From NCBI GenBank assembly GCA_017309115.1, contig JAFLEF010000008.1, positions 1-64,000 on the forward strand: 64,000 nucleotides of DNA, written 5' to 3'. Source of the stretch: Verrucomicrobiota bacterium (GTDB lineage Bacteria > Verrucomicrobiota > Verrucomicrobiia > Limisphaerales > UBA9464). Shown piece by piece: positions 25,246 through 33,830 of this stretch; position 1 is the first letter of the stretch, and each line of letters starts with the position of its first letter. Position numbers and translations under genes: made by a program. The notes below the pieces were generated by a model that saw nothing but the letters and a program-made list of their open reading frames with translations, was not told the origin of the DNA and made no database searches.

Positions 25246-27117
25246 ATGCGTCCATTCCTCCTGCTGCTGTCGTTCCTGCCGCTCCTCGCGTTCGGACATC
25301 AGAACATTCCCGACACCGGGGTCCTCACCCACTTCGCCACCGGCACCAAGCCGATCGAATTCCAGCGCTGGCCCGATTTGACGGGGAAGGCGACCGCTCA
25401 GGTCGTGGGTGAGCCCATCCTGACCAATATGGGTCCGGCGCAGGCGCTCGTGTTCGATGGCTTCACGGATTATCTCCTCGTCGCCACCAACGCCGCCACG
25501 GCCAAGGCTTTGCTGCCGACGCGCGACTTCACCGTCGCGGCCTGGGTGCTGGTGAACGACACGCGACCGGATGGCGCGTTGATTGGCTTCGTGCAGGACA
25601 ACGGGGATGTCGAATCAGGCTGGGCGCTCGGCTACAACCGCCGTTCGTTCACCTTCTCCCTGGCCTCGGTGGGTGCCAACGATGGCAACGGCAAACTGAC
25701 CCGCATTCCCGCCAAGGCCGCGATTGAACCAGGCCGCTGGCATTACGTTGTGGGAACTTACGATGGAACCACCATGCGCCTTTACGTGGACGGTGCTGCC
25801 GAAGCCGAGTCCACCACGCAATCGGGCGACATCCTGTATCCGGAACAGGGCCGCTACGCGATCGGGGCCTTCGTGGATGACAACGAAGTGAACCCGTTCG
25901 AGGGCGCCTTGTACGAGGTGAAGACCTACAACCGAGTGCTGACCGCGGCAGAGATTGCCGCCACCGCGCAACGCAATGCCGACTTCCTCGCCTGGCGTTC
26001 CCCGGTTAACCGGCAGTTGACGTTTTTGGTCCCGCCTTATCTGCAACGGGCGTCGTCCAATGGCATCACGATCATGGCCGAGACGGCGCAACCGGCCCAA
26101 ATGACCGTCGAGTACGGCGAATGGCAGCCGCTCAAGCAGAAGGTCGTCAGCGCTTCCTCCAAACTGATCAACGAAGTGCGCCTGACCGGATTGAAGCCGT
26201 TCACGCAGTACTTCTACCGCGTCATCGCTGTCGACGCTTCGAACAACGTGGCCCGCAGTGAGATTACGTCGTTTCAAACGTTGCCAGGGTCCGATCAAGC
26301 CTGGGCGTTCGGCGTGATTGGCGACACTCAGCGCAATCCCGAGATCACCCGGCGGTGTGCGGAGGGCATTTTTGCCCTGCGTCCCAACATGCTGATTCAC
26401 TGCGGCGATGTGGTGGACGACGGCTTCGCCAAGCAGCAATGGGTCTACGATTTGCTCGTGCCCAGCACCAAGCTGTTTTCGCAGGTGCCGGTGTTCCCGG
26501 TGATCGGCAACCACGAGAAGAATTCGCACTGGTACTACGACTACTTCGATCTGCCAGAGCCGGAATATTTCTACACCTTCAAGTGCGGCAATGCGGAGTT
26601 CTTCATGATCGATTCCAACAAGGACTGCGGCCCAGGCAGCGACCAATACAAATGGTTGGAGAAGGCGCTGTCGGAATCGAAAGCCACCTGGAAGTTCACG
26701 GCGCACCATCACCCGTGCTTCAGCTCCGACGAGGACGACTACGGCGATCATCTGAAGGGTAAGCCGGGCGAACCGTTTGAGTGGGGTGACACCAATGTCC
26801 GCCGCCTGGTGCCGCTCTATGAGAAGTACGGCGTGGACATCAACTTCACCGGGCACATCCACAGCTACGAACGCACCTGGCCGATTTTGCAGATGTCGAT
26901 CAACCAGAAGAAGGGTGTGCGCTACATCGTTTCCGGTGGTGGCGGCGGCGGCCTGGAGCAGGCGGCACCGCAGCGCTCCTGGTTCAGCATTCATGTCCAG
27001 CGCGGACATCACTACGGATTTGCCGCAGTGTACGATCGGACCATCCAGTTCAAGGCCTACGACGTGGACGGTCGCCTGTTCGACACTTTTGAACTGACCA
27101 AGCCTTCCGACCGATAA
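25246..27117 (+). CDS. secreted LamG / purple-acid-phosphatase-like metallophosphoesterase
   Basis: Exported hydrolase of 623 residues. After a signal peptide (MRPFLLLLSFLPLLAFG) comes a concanavalin-like LamG domain (about 55-245; DFTVAAWVLVNDTRPDG, GRWHYVVGTYDGTTMRLYVDG). An Fn3-like purple acid phosphatase N-terminal domain follows (about 258-345; PPYLQRASSNGITIMAETAQPAQMTVEYG). The rest is a calcineurin-like phosphoesterase with GVIGDTQRN, HCGDVVDDG, PVIGNHEKN, TAHHHPCFS and NFTGHIHSYERT supplying the metal and phosphate ligands. The enzyme should release phosphate from extracellular or periplasmic esters. Its place between phnA and the phnY-like gene suggests a phosphorus-scavenging theme. 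The next gene starts 3 bp after its stop, so co-expression is likely. Confidence 0.88.
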   Translation: MRPFLLLLSFLPLLAFGHQNIPDTGVLTHFATGTKPIEFQRWPDLTGKATAQVVGEPILTNMGPAQALVFDGFTDYLLVATNAATAKALLPTRDFTVAAWVLVNDTRPDGALIGFVQDNGDVESGWALGYNRRSFTFSLASVGANDGNGKLTRIPAKAAIEPGRWHYVVGTYDGTTMRLYVDGAAEAESTTQSGDILYPEQGRYAIGAFVDDNEVNPFEGALYEVKTYNRVLTAAEIAATAQRNADFLAWRSPVNRQLTFLVPPYLQRASSNGITIMAETAQPAQMTVEYGEWQPLKQKVVSASSKLINEVRLTGLKPFTQYFYRVIAVDASNNVARSEITSFQTLPGSDQAWAFGVIGDTQRNPEITRRCAEGIFALRPNMLIHCGDVVDDGFAKQQWVYDLLVPSTKLFSQVPVFPVIGNHEKNSHWYYDYFDLPEPEYFYTFKCGNAEFFMIDSNKDCGPGSDQYKWLEKALSESKATWKFTAHHHPCFSSDEDDYGDHLKGKPGEPFEWGDTNVRRLVPLYEKYGVDINFTGHIHSYERTWPILQMSINQKKGVRYIVSGGGGGGLEQAAPQRSWFSIHVQRGHHYGFAAVYDRTIQFKAYDVDGRLFDTFELTKPSDR

Positions 27118-27120
27118 CTC

Positions 27121-28428
27121 ATGACCACCGATTTGTTGACCTCAGCCGGGCCGGCGTGGGCCGCCCGGGCTCTGGCGGTGTTTCCCGCCGGCTCGAATGG
27201 TGAATTTGGCATACCCGCCGAACTGATTCCGGTCTTGGAGCGCGGCGAAGGCGGGCGCGTGTGGGATACCGAAGGACGTCAGTTCTTGGACTACACCATG
27301 GCCTGGGGATCGGCCTTGGTCGGGCATGGACATCCGAAGATTCGCGAGGCCGTGACCCGGGCCCTGCCGGATGGCTACAACTTCGCCGGCATCCACCGAC
27401 GAAGCGTCGAATTGGCCGAACGGCTCCAGGACCTGATTCCCTGCGCGGAGCGGGTTCGCTTTGTGGCGTCGGGTACGGAGGCGACGATGATGTGTCTGCG
27501 CGTGGCGCAGGCGGCAACGGGGCGGCCGAAGGTCTTGAAGTTTGAAGGGGCTTACCACGGTCAGCATCCGGTGGGCATCACCAGCATGTTGAATGGTCGG
27601 CCCACGGTCCTGCCGCAGTCGGATCCCAGCGGGGCCGGGGCGTCCTGGGTGGAACACGACGTTCTCGTGGCTCCGTTCAATGATCTCGCCGCCACGGAAC
27701 GAATTCTCACCCAGCACGCCTCGGAAATCGCAGCAGTTATTGTGGAGCCGTTGCACCGGTGTCTGGCCCCGGCTCCAGGATTTTTGGAGGGCCTGCGGGC
27801 GGTGACCCGGCGTTTGGGGGTGGTTCTGGTGTTTGACGAAGTTGTTACCGGCTTCCGCTTTGGATTGGGCGGCGCGCAGCAGTATTACGGGGTGACGCCG
27901 GATCTCGCGGCGTTCGGCAAGGCGCTGGGAGGCGGACTGCCGCTGGGTGCCTACGCCGGCAAGGCGGAGTTGATGGAAGTGGTGAATGAACATCGATTGC
28001 CGGGACCCAATTACGCCTGGTCAGCCTCCACCACCGGGGGTAACCCGGTCTCCTGTGCGGCCTCGCTGGCGGCGTTGGATCTTTATTCCGAGCCTGACTG
28101 CTATAGCCGTTTGCATTCCGCCGGTCGCCGATTCCGCGGTCTCCTAGCTGACGCCTTGGCCACCACCCGGACCGTCGGTCAGGTCCTGGGAGACGGTCCG
28201 CTGGCACAGATTGCCTTCTCGGCTCAGCCGGTGACCGATCAGCGCTCGTGGCTGGCGAGCAACCGGGCTCGCGGTCGGGCGCTGATGCTCGAACTGCTGC
28301 GCCGGGGCGTCTTCCTCAATCCCATGGGAACCAAATTGTACCTCTCCCTCGCCCACGATGATCGGCTCCTGCAGGAGTTTGGCGAACGGTTGGTGGACTC
28401 GCTGCGGGCCACCGCTCCCGCCGTATGA
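27121..28428 (+). CDS. class III PLP-dependent aminotransferase/lyase-like enzyme
   Basis: Fold-type I class III PLP enzyme, 435 residues, related to glutamate-1-semialdehyde aminomutase and omega-aminotransferases. Visible features: FVASGTEATMMCLRVAQAATGR (phosphate-binding region), KFEGAYHGQHP, AAVIVEPLHR, VLVFDEVVTGFRFGLGGAQQYYGVTPDLAAFGKALGGGLPLGAYAG with Schiff-base Lys 267, and WSASTTGGNPVSCAA. A true HemL role is unlikely given the context. Because phnA and a phnY-like gene flank this group, it may instead process an aminophosphonate, for example as a transaminase, or as a PbfA-like (R)-2-amino-1-hydroxyethylphosphonate ammonia-lyase, which is also a class III protein. That is inference only. 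The stop overlaps the next start (ATGA). Confidence 0.88.
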   Translation: MTTDLLTSAGPAWAARALAVFPAGSNGEFGIPAELIPVLERGEGGRVWDTEGRQFLDYTMAWGSALVGHGHPKIREAVTRALPDGYNFAGIHRRSVELAERLQDLIPCAERVRFVASGTEATMMCLRVAQAATGRPKVLKFEGAYHGQHPVGITSMLNGRPTVLPQSDPSGAGASWVEHDVLVAPFNDLAATERILTQHASEIAAVIVEPLHRCLAPAPGFLEGLRAVTRRLGVVLVFDEVVTGFRFGLGGAQQYYGVTPDLAAFGKALGGGLPLGAYAGKAELMEVVNEHRLPGPNYAWSASTTGGNPVSCAASLAALDLYSEPDCYSRLHSAGRRFRGLLADALATTRTVGQVLGDGPLAQIAFSAQPVTDQRSWLASNRARGRALMLELLRRGVFLNPMGTKLYLSLAHDDRLLQEFGERLVDSLRATAPAV

Positions 28429-30620
28429 AGTTGTTCCGGTGTGGGTTGGTTTGGCTTGGTGGCACGTGTTGGGCCGTCTTGCTGCTCTCACTATCCGCCG
28501 CGAGTCCTCTGTTGCACCCTACTGGGGTCAGCCAGGATTGGCTGATCAATGCAGACTGGGCTCGGGCCACCGTGCAGCCGGAGGGAACCACCTGGGTGTT
28601 GGACAACGGCCTGATCCGGCGCGTTCTACAGACGTCGCCCAATGCCGCCACGGTGGCGTTCGATAATCGTCTGACCGGCGAGAGTCTACTGCGGGCGGTG
28701 GGGCCGGAAGCGACGTTGACCCTGGATGGGCAGCTGTTTTCGGTGGGGGGACTCAAGGGTCAGCCCAACCGGGCGTATCTGCTACCGGAATGGGTGGCGG
28801 GAATGACCAATGATCCCCAGGCCTTCCAGTTTGTGGGAGGTCGCGCGGTTCCGGTGCAAACCCCGTTCGCCTGGAAACGCACCCGTCGGGCCGCGGACCT
28901 GCCTTGGCCGCCGCGCGGGGTCGGACTGGACCTTGATTTTGTGGGGCCTGGCACTCTCCAGGGCTTGGCCGTCACGGTGCACTACGAACTCTACGATGGC
29001 GTTCCGGTGTTGGGGAAATGGCTGACGGTGAGCAACGGCACGAGCCGCGCGGTGACCGTGGATCGCTTCGCCTTGGAGCGCTTGGCCATTGTGGAGGCGG
29101 AATCGGCCGTGGACGAACGCGCCTCGATCCATTGGCGTACGCCGGCGATCGATGTCTTCAGCGACTACATGTTCAAGGGAATGGATTTCGTCACCGGAAA
29201 CCAGGTGTCCAGCTGGCAGGCTGATCCCGACTACGCGACTCAGGTCAGCTACAACCTGAAAACACCCAGCGTGCTGGTCGTGGAACCGACGGTGGGGCCG
29301 GGATACCGGCTGGAGCCCGGGCAGACCTTCACGACGTTCCGGAGTTATCTGGTGGTCCATGATTCCACCGAGCGCGAGCGGCAAGGACTGACTTTGCGCC
29401 GGGCTCACCGAACCCTGGCGCCTTGGAGCACCGAGAGCCCGCTCATGATGCACGTGCGGAACTCTGATTCGAAATCCTTCCGCTTGGCGGTCGATCAGTG
29501 CGCGGAAGTCGGGTTCGAAATGATCATCTACACCTTCGGCAGCGGGCTCAACATGGAGAACACCTCTCCGGAGTACTTGGCGAAGATCAAGGCCGACGTC
29601 GACTACGCCCACGCAAAGGGTCTGCACGTCGGCGCCTATTCGTTGTTCAGCAGCCGCCGGATCGATGATGCCAATGATGCCATCAACCCGCAGACCGGTA
29701 AGCCCGGCGGCGCCATCTTTGGCAATGCCCCCTGTTTCGGCAGCGTCTGGGGCACGAATTACTACCGCCAGGTGACCGAATTCATCGAGAAGACTGGTCT
29801 GGATTTGCTGGAACACGACGGTCCGTATCCGGGCGATCTGTGTGCTTCGACGAATCATCCCGGACACCGTGGTCTGGCGGATTCCCAGTGGGTGAACTGG
29901 CGGATGTCGGCGGATCTCTACGCGTGGCTCCGGGCTCGCGGGGCGTATTTGAACCAGCCTGATTACTACTTCCTCGCGGGTGGGAACAAGACGGCGATGG
30001 GCTATCGGGAGTCCAACTGGTCGCTGCCCCGGGCGCAGCAGATGATTCATGCCCGACAGAACATTTATGACGGGACCTGGACGAAGCCGCAGACGGCCGG
30101 TTGGATGTTTGTTCCGTTGACCGAGTACCATGGCGGCGGGGCAGCGGCGACGCTGGAACCTTTGAGCGAACATCTGCCCGACTACGAAGGGCACCTGGCC
30201 AACACGTTGGGCTCTGGGGTCCAGGCATGCTGGCGCGGACCTCGGCTGTACGACACCGAGGAAACGAAGGCGTTGGTGAAGCGGTGGGTGGCGTGGTTCA
30301 AGGAGTATCGGGATATCCTGGAATCAGACCTCATTCACGGTCGGCGGGCAGATGGCCGGGACGTGGATTATGTGGTGCTGGTCAATCCGAAGCTGCCGCA
30401 GCGTGCCTTGACGATGGTTCACAATCCGTTGCCCGAACCGGTGGAGCGAACGGTGGTGCTACCGCTGTACTACACGGGGCTGAAAGACTTCGCCTGGATT
30501 CGGGAACAGAACGGCGAACTGAAGAAGTATCCGCTGGATGACCGACAACGGGCGCAGGTGCCGGTGAGCATCCCGGCTCGCGGCCGAACCTGGCTGGTGG
30601 TCGAAGCCACCGGTCCGTGA
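28425..30620 (+). CDS. secreted alpha-galactosidase-like (glycosidase-like) protein
   Basis: Exported protein of 731 residues with a signal peptide (GLVWLGGTCWAVLLLSLSAA). The N-terminal 300 residues are beta-rich (NGLIRRVLQTSPNAATVAFDNRLTGES, LAVTVHYELYDGVPVLGKWLTVSN), like the supersandwich domain in front of GH36-type alpha-galactosidases. A barrel-like region follows at about 330-560 (GFEMIIYTFGSGLN, AHAKGLHVGAYSLFSS, GLDLLEHDGPYPGDL). LLEHDGP may correspond to the strand-4 catalytic Asp, but the canonical nucleophile motif is not clear. A beta-sheet tail ends the protein. It is translationally coupled (ATGA) to the PLP enzyme upstream. I place it near the GH-D clan by fold pattern only; substrate and activity are unknown. 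Confidence 0.82.
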   Translation: MKLFRCGLVWLGGTCWAVLLLSLSAASPLLHPTGVSQDWLINADWARATVQPEGTTWVLDNGLIRRVLQTSPNAATVAFDNRLTGESLLRAVGPEATLTLDGQLFSVGGLKGQPNRAYLLPEWVAGMTNDPQAFQFVGGRAVPVQTPFAWKRTRRAADLPWPPRGVGLDLDFVGPGTLQGLAVTVHYELYDGVPVLGKWLTVSNGTSRAVTVDRFALERLAIVEAESAVDERASIHWRTPAIDVFSDYMFKGMDFVTGNQVSSWQADPDYATQVSYNLKTPSVLVVEPTVGPGYRLEPGQTFTTFRSYLVVHDSTERERQGLTLRRAHRTLAPWSTESPLMMHVRNSDSKSFRLAVDQCAEVGFEMIIYTFGSGLNMENTSPEYLAKIKADVDYAHAKGLHVGAYSLFSSRRIDDANDAINPQTGKPGGAIFGNAPCFGSVWGTNYYRQVTEFIEKTGLDLLEHDGPYPGDLCASTNHPGHRGLADSQWVNWRMSADLYAWLRARGAYLNQPDYYFLAGGNKTAMGYRESNWSLPRAQQMIHARQNIYDGTWTKPQTAGWMFVPLTEYHGGGAAATLEPLSEHLPDYEGHLANTLGSGVQACWRGPRLYDTEETKALVKRWVAWFKEYRDILESDLIHGRRADGRDVDYVVLVNPKLPQRALTMVHNPLPEPVERTVVLPLYYTGLKDFAWIREQNGELKKYPLDDRQRAQVPVSIPARGRTWLVVEATGP

Positions 30621-30701
30621 GAGGGATGCCCGATAATGGCGAGTGCTCCTCGGAACGGCCGCTGATAGGTTCAACGCGTCAACGGACCCTTTTTTGCCCG
30701 C

Positions 30702-32117
30702 ATGATTCAACTCCGCTCTCTCGTGGCCGGTTCGCCGGTCGCTGGTACTGACCTCCTGACGATTCGTAGTCCCTTCGATGGCTCCGTTTCGGGCACGGTG
30801 ACCCTGGCCACCCGGGCCGACACCGAAGCGGCGATTGCCGCGGCGTTGGCGTTCCGCGACACCCCGACCCGATATCAGCGGTCAGAGATTCTGGAGAAGA
30901 CTCGAGTGGCGCTGGAGAGTCGCCGGGAAGAATTTGCCCGCACGATCACCTCTGAGGCTGGGTTGGCTCTGCGTGAGGCGCGCTATGAAGTGGGACGGAC
31001 CATTGACGTTCTCCGCTTCGCCGCCCTGGAGACCCTGCGCGATGACGGTCAGATTTTTTCCTGCGACATCTCGGCACAGGGCAAGGCGCGCAAAATCTTC
31101 ACCACCCGGGAACCCTTGCGGTGTGCGGTGGCGATTACGCCGTTCAACCACCCGCTGAATCAAGTGGCGCACAAAGTGGGTCCGGCGATTGCGTCGGGCA
31201 CACCGATTATTCTCAAGCCGTCCGAGAAGACGCCCTTGGTGGCGCTGAAGTTTGCCGAACTGCTTTACAGCGCCGGACTGCCACCCGCCATGCTGAGTGT
31301 GCTGCTCGGGCCGACGGCGGAGGTCGCGGAATTGCTGGTGAAACATCCGGAGGTTGAGTTGGTGGCGTTCACCGGCAGTGTGCCCGTGGGCAAGAAGATT
31401 GCCGCGACGGCTGGCTACAAGAAGTTGGTTCTGGAGCTGGGTGGCAACGATCCGCTGATTGTTCTCGATGATGCCAATCTGGATCTGGCCGTGACCCTGG
31501 CGGCCGAAGGCAGTTATCGAAACTCCGGACAACGCTGCACCGCGGTGAAGCGCATCCTGGTGCAAGAGGGTATTGCGGCGGAGTTCACCCGGCGCTTGGT
31601 GGAACGGACCCGCGAGTATGTGTGCGGGGATCCGATGAACGAAGCCACCAAGGTGGGAACGGTCATTGACGAACCCAACGCCGTGTATCTGGAGACGGTG
31701 GTCCGCGAAGCAGTGGCGGCCGGCGCAAAGGTTCTGGTGGGTGGTGAACGGCGGGGTGCTTTGTTGAGTCCGACGGTGATTGCCGATGTCCCCCGGGATT
31801 GCCGGATGGTGGTGTGCGAAAGCTTCGGTCCCTTGGCGCCCATTCTTCGGGTGCGTGATTTGGAGGACGCCTTGACTCTGGCCAATTCCACCGCCTACGG
31901 GCTGAGCTCCGGCGTGGTGACGAACAACCTCGAGAGTGCCTTGAAGGCCATTCGAACCTTGCGGTGCGGGACGGTGAACATCAATGAAGTGCCTGGATTC
32001 CGGGTTGAGAACAGCCCCTTTGGCGGCATCAAGGACAGTGGCTTGGGCATCAAGGAAGGCGTCATCGAAGCCATGAAGGCCTACAGCTACGTGAAGACCT
32101 TTAGTCTTCCGTGGTGA
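30702..32117 (+). CDS. phnY: aldehyde dehydrogenase, probable phosphonoacetaldehyde dehydrogenase
   Basis: NAD(P)-dependent aldehyde dehydrogenase of 471 residues. Catalytic Cys 279 lies in SGQRCTAVKRILVQ, the general-base Glu 245 in VLELGGNDP, the oxyanion Asn 149 in ITPFNHPLN, and cofactor contacts in ILKPSEKTP and AFTGSVPVG. The end reads INEVPGFRVENSPFGGIKDSGLGIKEG, where the Arg of FRVE and the SGQRC context match my recollection of PhnY, which oxidises phosphonoacetaldehyde to phosphonoacetate. That product is the substrate of the phnA enzyme encoded upstream on the same strand, which strengthens the assignment. Succinate-semialdehyde or lactaldehyde dehydrogenase activity is the main alternative. 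The start ATG at 30702 follows an 81-bp gap. Confidence 0.85.
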   Translation: MIQLRSLVAGSPVAGTDLLTIRSPFDGSVSGTVTLATRADTEAAIAAALAFRDTPTRYQRSEILEKTRVALESRREEFARTITSEAGLALREARYEVGRTIDVLRFAALETLRDDGQIFSCDISAQGKARKIFTTREPLRCAVAITPFNHPLNQVAHKVGPAIASGTPIILKPSEKTPLVALKFAELLYSAGLPPAMLSVLLGPTAEVAELLVKHPEVELVAFTGSVPVGKKIAATAGYKKLVLELGGNDPLIVLDDANLDLAVTLAAEGSYRNSGQRCTAVKRILVQEGIAAEFTRRLVERTREYVCGDPMNEATKVGTVIDEPNAVYLETVVREAVAAGAKVLVGGERRGALLSPTVIADVPRDCRMVVCESFGPLAPILRVRDLEDALTLANSTAYGLSSGVVTNNLESALKAIRTLRCGTVNINEVPGFRVENSPFGGIKDSGLGIKEGVIEAMKAYSYVKTFSLPW

Positions 32118-32284
32118 CCGGAAAGGTGAGAGCTGAGGGGTAAGCGGTAAGCGGTAAGCGGTAAGCGGTAAGCGCGGTGGGGTGAGGTTTCACCGAGCCG
32201 TTCTGGTGACTGGGACTGGACGCCCGGCAATTGCCCCAGGGTGTGGCGAACGCGAAGCGTTTGGAGTGCGGCAGCCCTCTAGGG
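32118..32284. repeat. GGTAAGC heptad array and degenerate repeat
   Basis: Between the convergent phnY-like and htrA-like genes. A short AGCTGAG trace is followed at about 32,141-32,174 by five tandem TAAGCGG units, then a half palindrome (GGTGAGGTTTCACCGAGCCG) and GCGAAGCGTTTGGAGTGCGG, a fragment whose inverted relative lies near 61,075. No terminator hairpin with a T-run was found. Confidence 0.75.
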
Positions 32285-33742
32285 TCATTTCGGGCTTTTG
32301 ATCACCAGAATCACTTCCTCACCTTTACGGTTCACCACGAGGACCACGTCCTTCTTGCCATCAATGGTCTCGGCCACTTCGGCCAGTTTCAGCGGATTGT
32401 CGACCGACTGATGATTGACTTCGGTGATGATGTCCCCCGGGCGAACGCCGGCCTCGACCACGGGACCTTTTTCCGGCAGGTCGACGACCACCAGTCCTCC
32501 CTCGAGATTCTTTTCGTCCGCCTCGGCCGGCGAGAGCGGCTTCAGTCGCATTCCCAATAGGGCCGGTTCGGGTTGGGGTTTGGGCTCGGGGCGGCCGATT
32601 TGGTCCAGGTCATCCGGCATGGCTTGAGGTTCCACCTTGGCCACGAAAGTCGTTTCCGCGCGCCTCACATCCAGGCTTACCGAGGTTCCCGGAAGCTTTC
32701 GGGTGACCAAGGCGCGCAACTCGGTAGGTGTCTTGACCGGTTTCCCGTCCACCGCAGTGATGACGTCGTTGGGCCGAAGGGCGGGGACGGCACCGCTGGC
32801 GGGACCGGTCGGAACAATCCGTGTGACGACCACCCCGTCGGCCAGGCCGGGAACCAGCGCCTGAACCTTCTCGTTTTCCCGAAGGGCATCAATGCCAATG
32901 CCCAACCACGAGCGGACGAAGCGGCCGTCTTTGATCAGGCGGGTGCTGATCTCCCGGGCGAGGTTGATCGGAATCGAAAAGCTGATTCCCGAATTCAGGC
33001 CCCGAATCATCGAGTTAATCCCGATGACCTCCCCGTCGATATTGACCAGCGGGCCTCCGGAATTGCCCGGGTTGATGCTGGCATCGGTCTGGAGGAAATC
33101 CTGGTCCATCAAGGCGCCCCCCATGCCCATTGGAACAACGGAATTGCGGCCTTTGGCGCTGACGTGGCCGTAGGTCACGGAGTAATCGAGTCGGAAGGGG
33201 GCGCCGATCGCGATCGCAAACTCGCCGACCCGCACCCGGTCGGAATCGCCCAAGCGAGCGACCGGCAGGTCGGCGGGGAAGTTTTGGATTTGCACGACAG
33301 CGAGGTCGGATTGCTCGTCGGAACCTCGGACTGTCGCGTCGAACTGACGGCCGTCGCGCAGGCGAATACGAATCCGTTCGGCTCCTTCGACCACGTGATG
33401 GTTGGTGAGGATATGGCCTTCGGAATCCATGATGATCCCGGATCCTTGGCCATTGAACTCGGGCGGACGCTTGGGGTTTTCCTCGGATTCCTTGCGACGA
33501 AAGCGTTCTGGGAGCAGATCGAACCAGGGGTGACTGGGCGGAACGGTGACTTCTTCTTCGCGCTGGGCGACGTCGATGACCACCACGGCGGGGGAAACCT
33601 CTTCGGCGACTTCGATGAAGGCCTGGTTGAGCAGACGGGCCATTTCGCGCGCTGGGCTGCGCGGTTTGGCGTCCTCAGCCCAGCCGGTGGTTAACATTCC
33701 CGCGACTGCGGCGGCCGCCACCCATCTGCCCGTCCAGATCAT
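32285..33742 (-). CDS. HtrA/DegP-family periplasmic serine protease
   Basis: Do-like envelope protease, 485 residues from ATG 33742 (MIWTGRWVAAAAVAGML, signal peptide ending near GWAEDA). The frame extends upstream only across the divergent neighbour. The chymotrypsin-like domain has the complete triad: H116 in ILTNHHVVEG, D146 in SDLAVV and S228 in NPGNSGGPLV. Two PDZ domains follow, the first about 290-380 (SWLGIGIDAL, GVVVTRIVPTGPA, NDVITAVDGKPV) and the second about 395-485 (GLVVVDLPEKGPVVEAGVRPGDIITEVNHQSV). Domain order and length match DegP/DegQ/MucD. It should degrade or refold misfolded envelope proteins. It is divergent from the zinc-ribbon coiled-coil gene. Confidence 0.95.
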   Translation of the reverse strand: MIWTGRWVAAAAVAGMLTTGWAEDAKPRSPAREMARLLNQAFIEVAEEVSPAVVVIDVAQREEEVTVPPSHPWFDLLPERFRRKESEENPKRPPEFNGQGSGIIMDSEGHILTNHHVVEGAERIRIRLRDGRQFDATVRGSDEQSDLAVVQIQNFPADLPVARLGDSDRVRVGEFAIAIGAPFRLDYSVTYGHVSAKGRNSVVPMGMGGALMDQDFLQTDASINPGNSGGPLVNIDGEVIGINSMIRGLNSGISFSIPINLAREISTRLIKDGRFVRSWLGIGIDALRENEKVQALVPGLADGVVVTRIVPTGPASGAVPALRPNDVITAVDGKPVKTPTELRALVTRKLPGTSVSLDVRRAETTFVAKVEPQAMPDDLDQIGRPEPKPQPEPALLGMRLKPLSPAEADEKNLEGGLVVVDLPEKGPVVEAGVRPGDIITEVNHQSVDNPLKLAEVAETIDGKKDVVLVVNRKGEEVILVIKSPK

Positions 33743-33830
33743 GGGTCGAGGGTAAAGGGGTCTCTCAGTCCTGCAACTCTGCGCCGGCGCCATTGACCCC
33801 TGACCGGCCCGGCCGATAGCTTTGCGCTCC

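Noticed and set aside
25615..27012. Minus-strand frame of 465 residues
   Set aside because: Antisense to the metallophosphoesterase, which has complete catalytic motifs.
28782..30194. Minus-strand frame of 470 residues
   Set aside because: Antisense to the glycosidase-like gene; no recognisable domain and unlikely amino acid composition.
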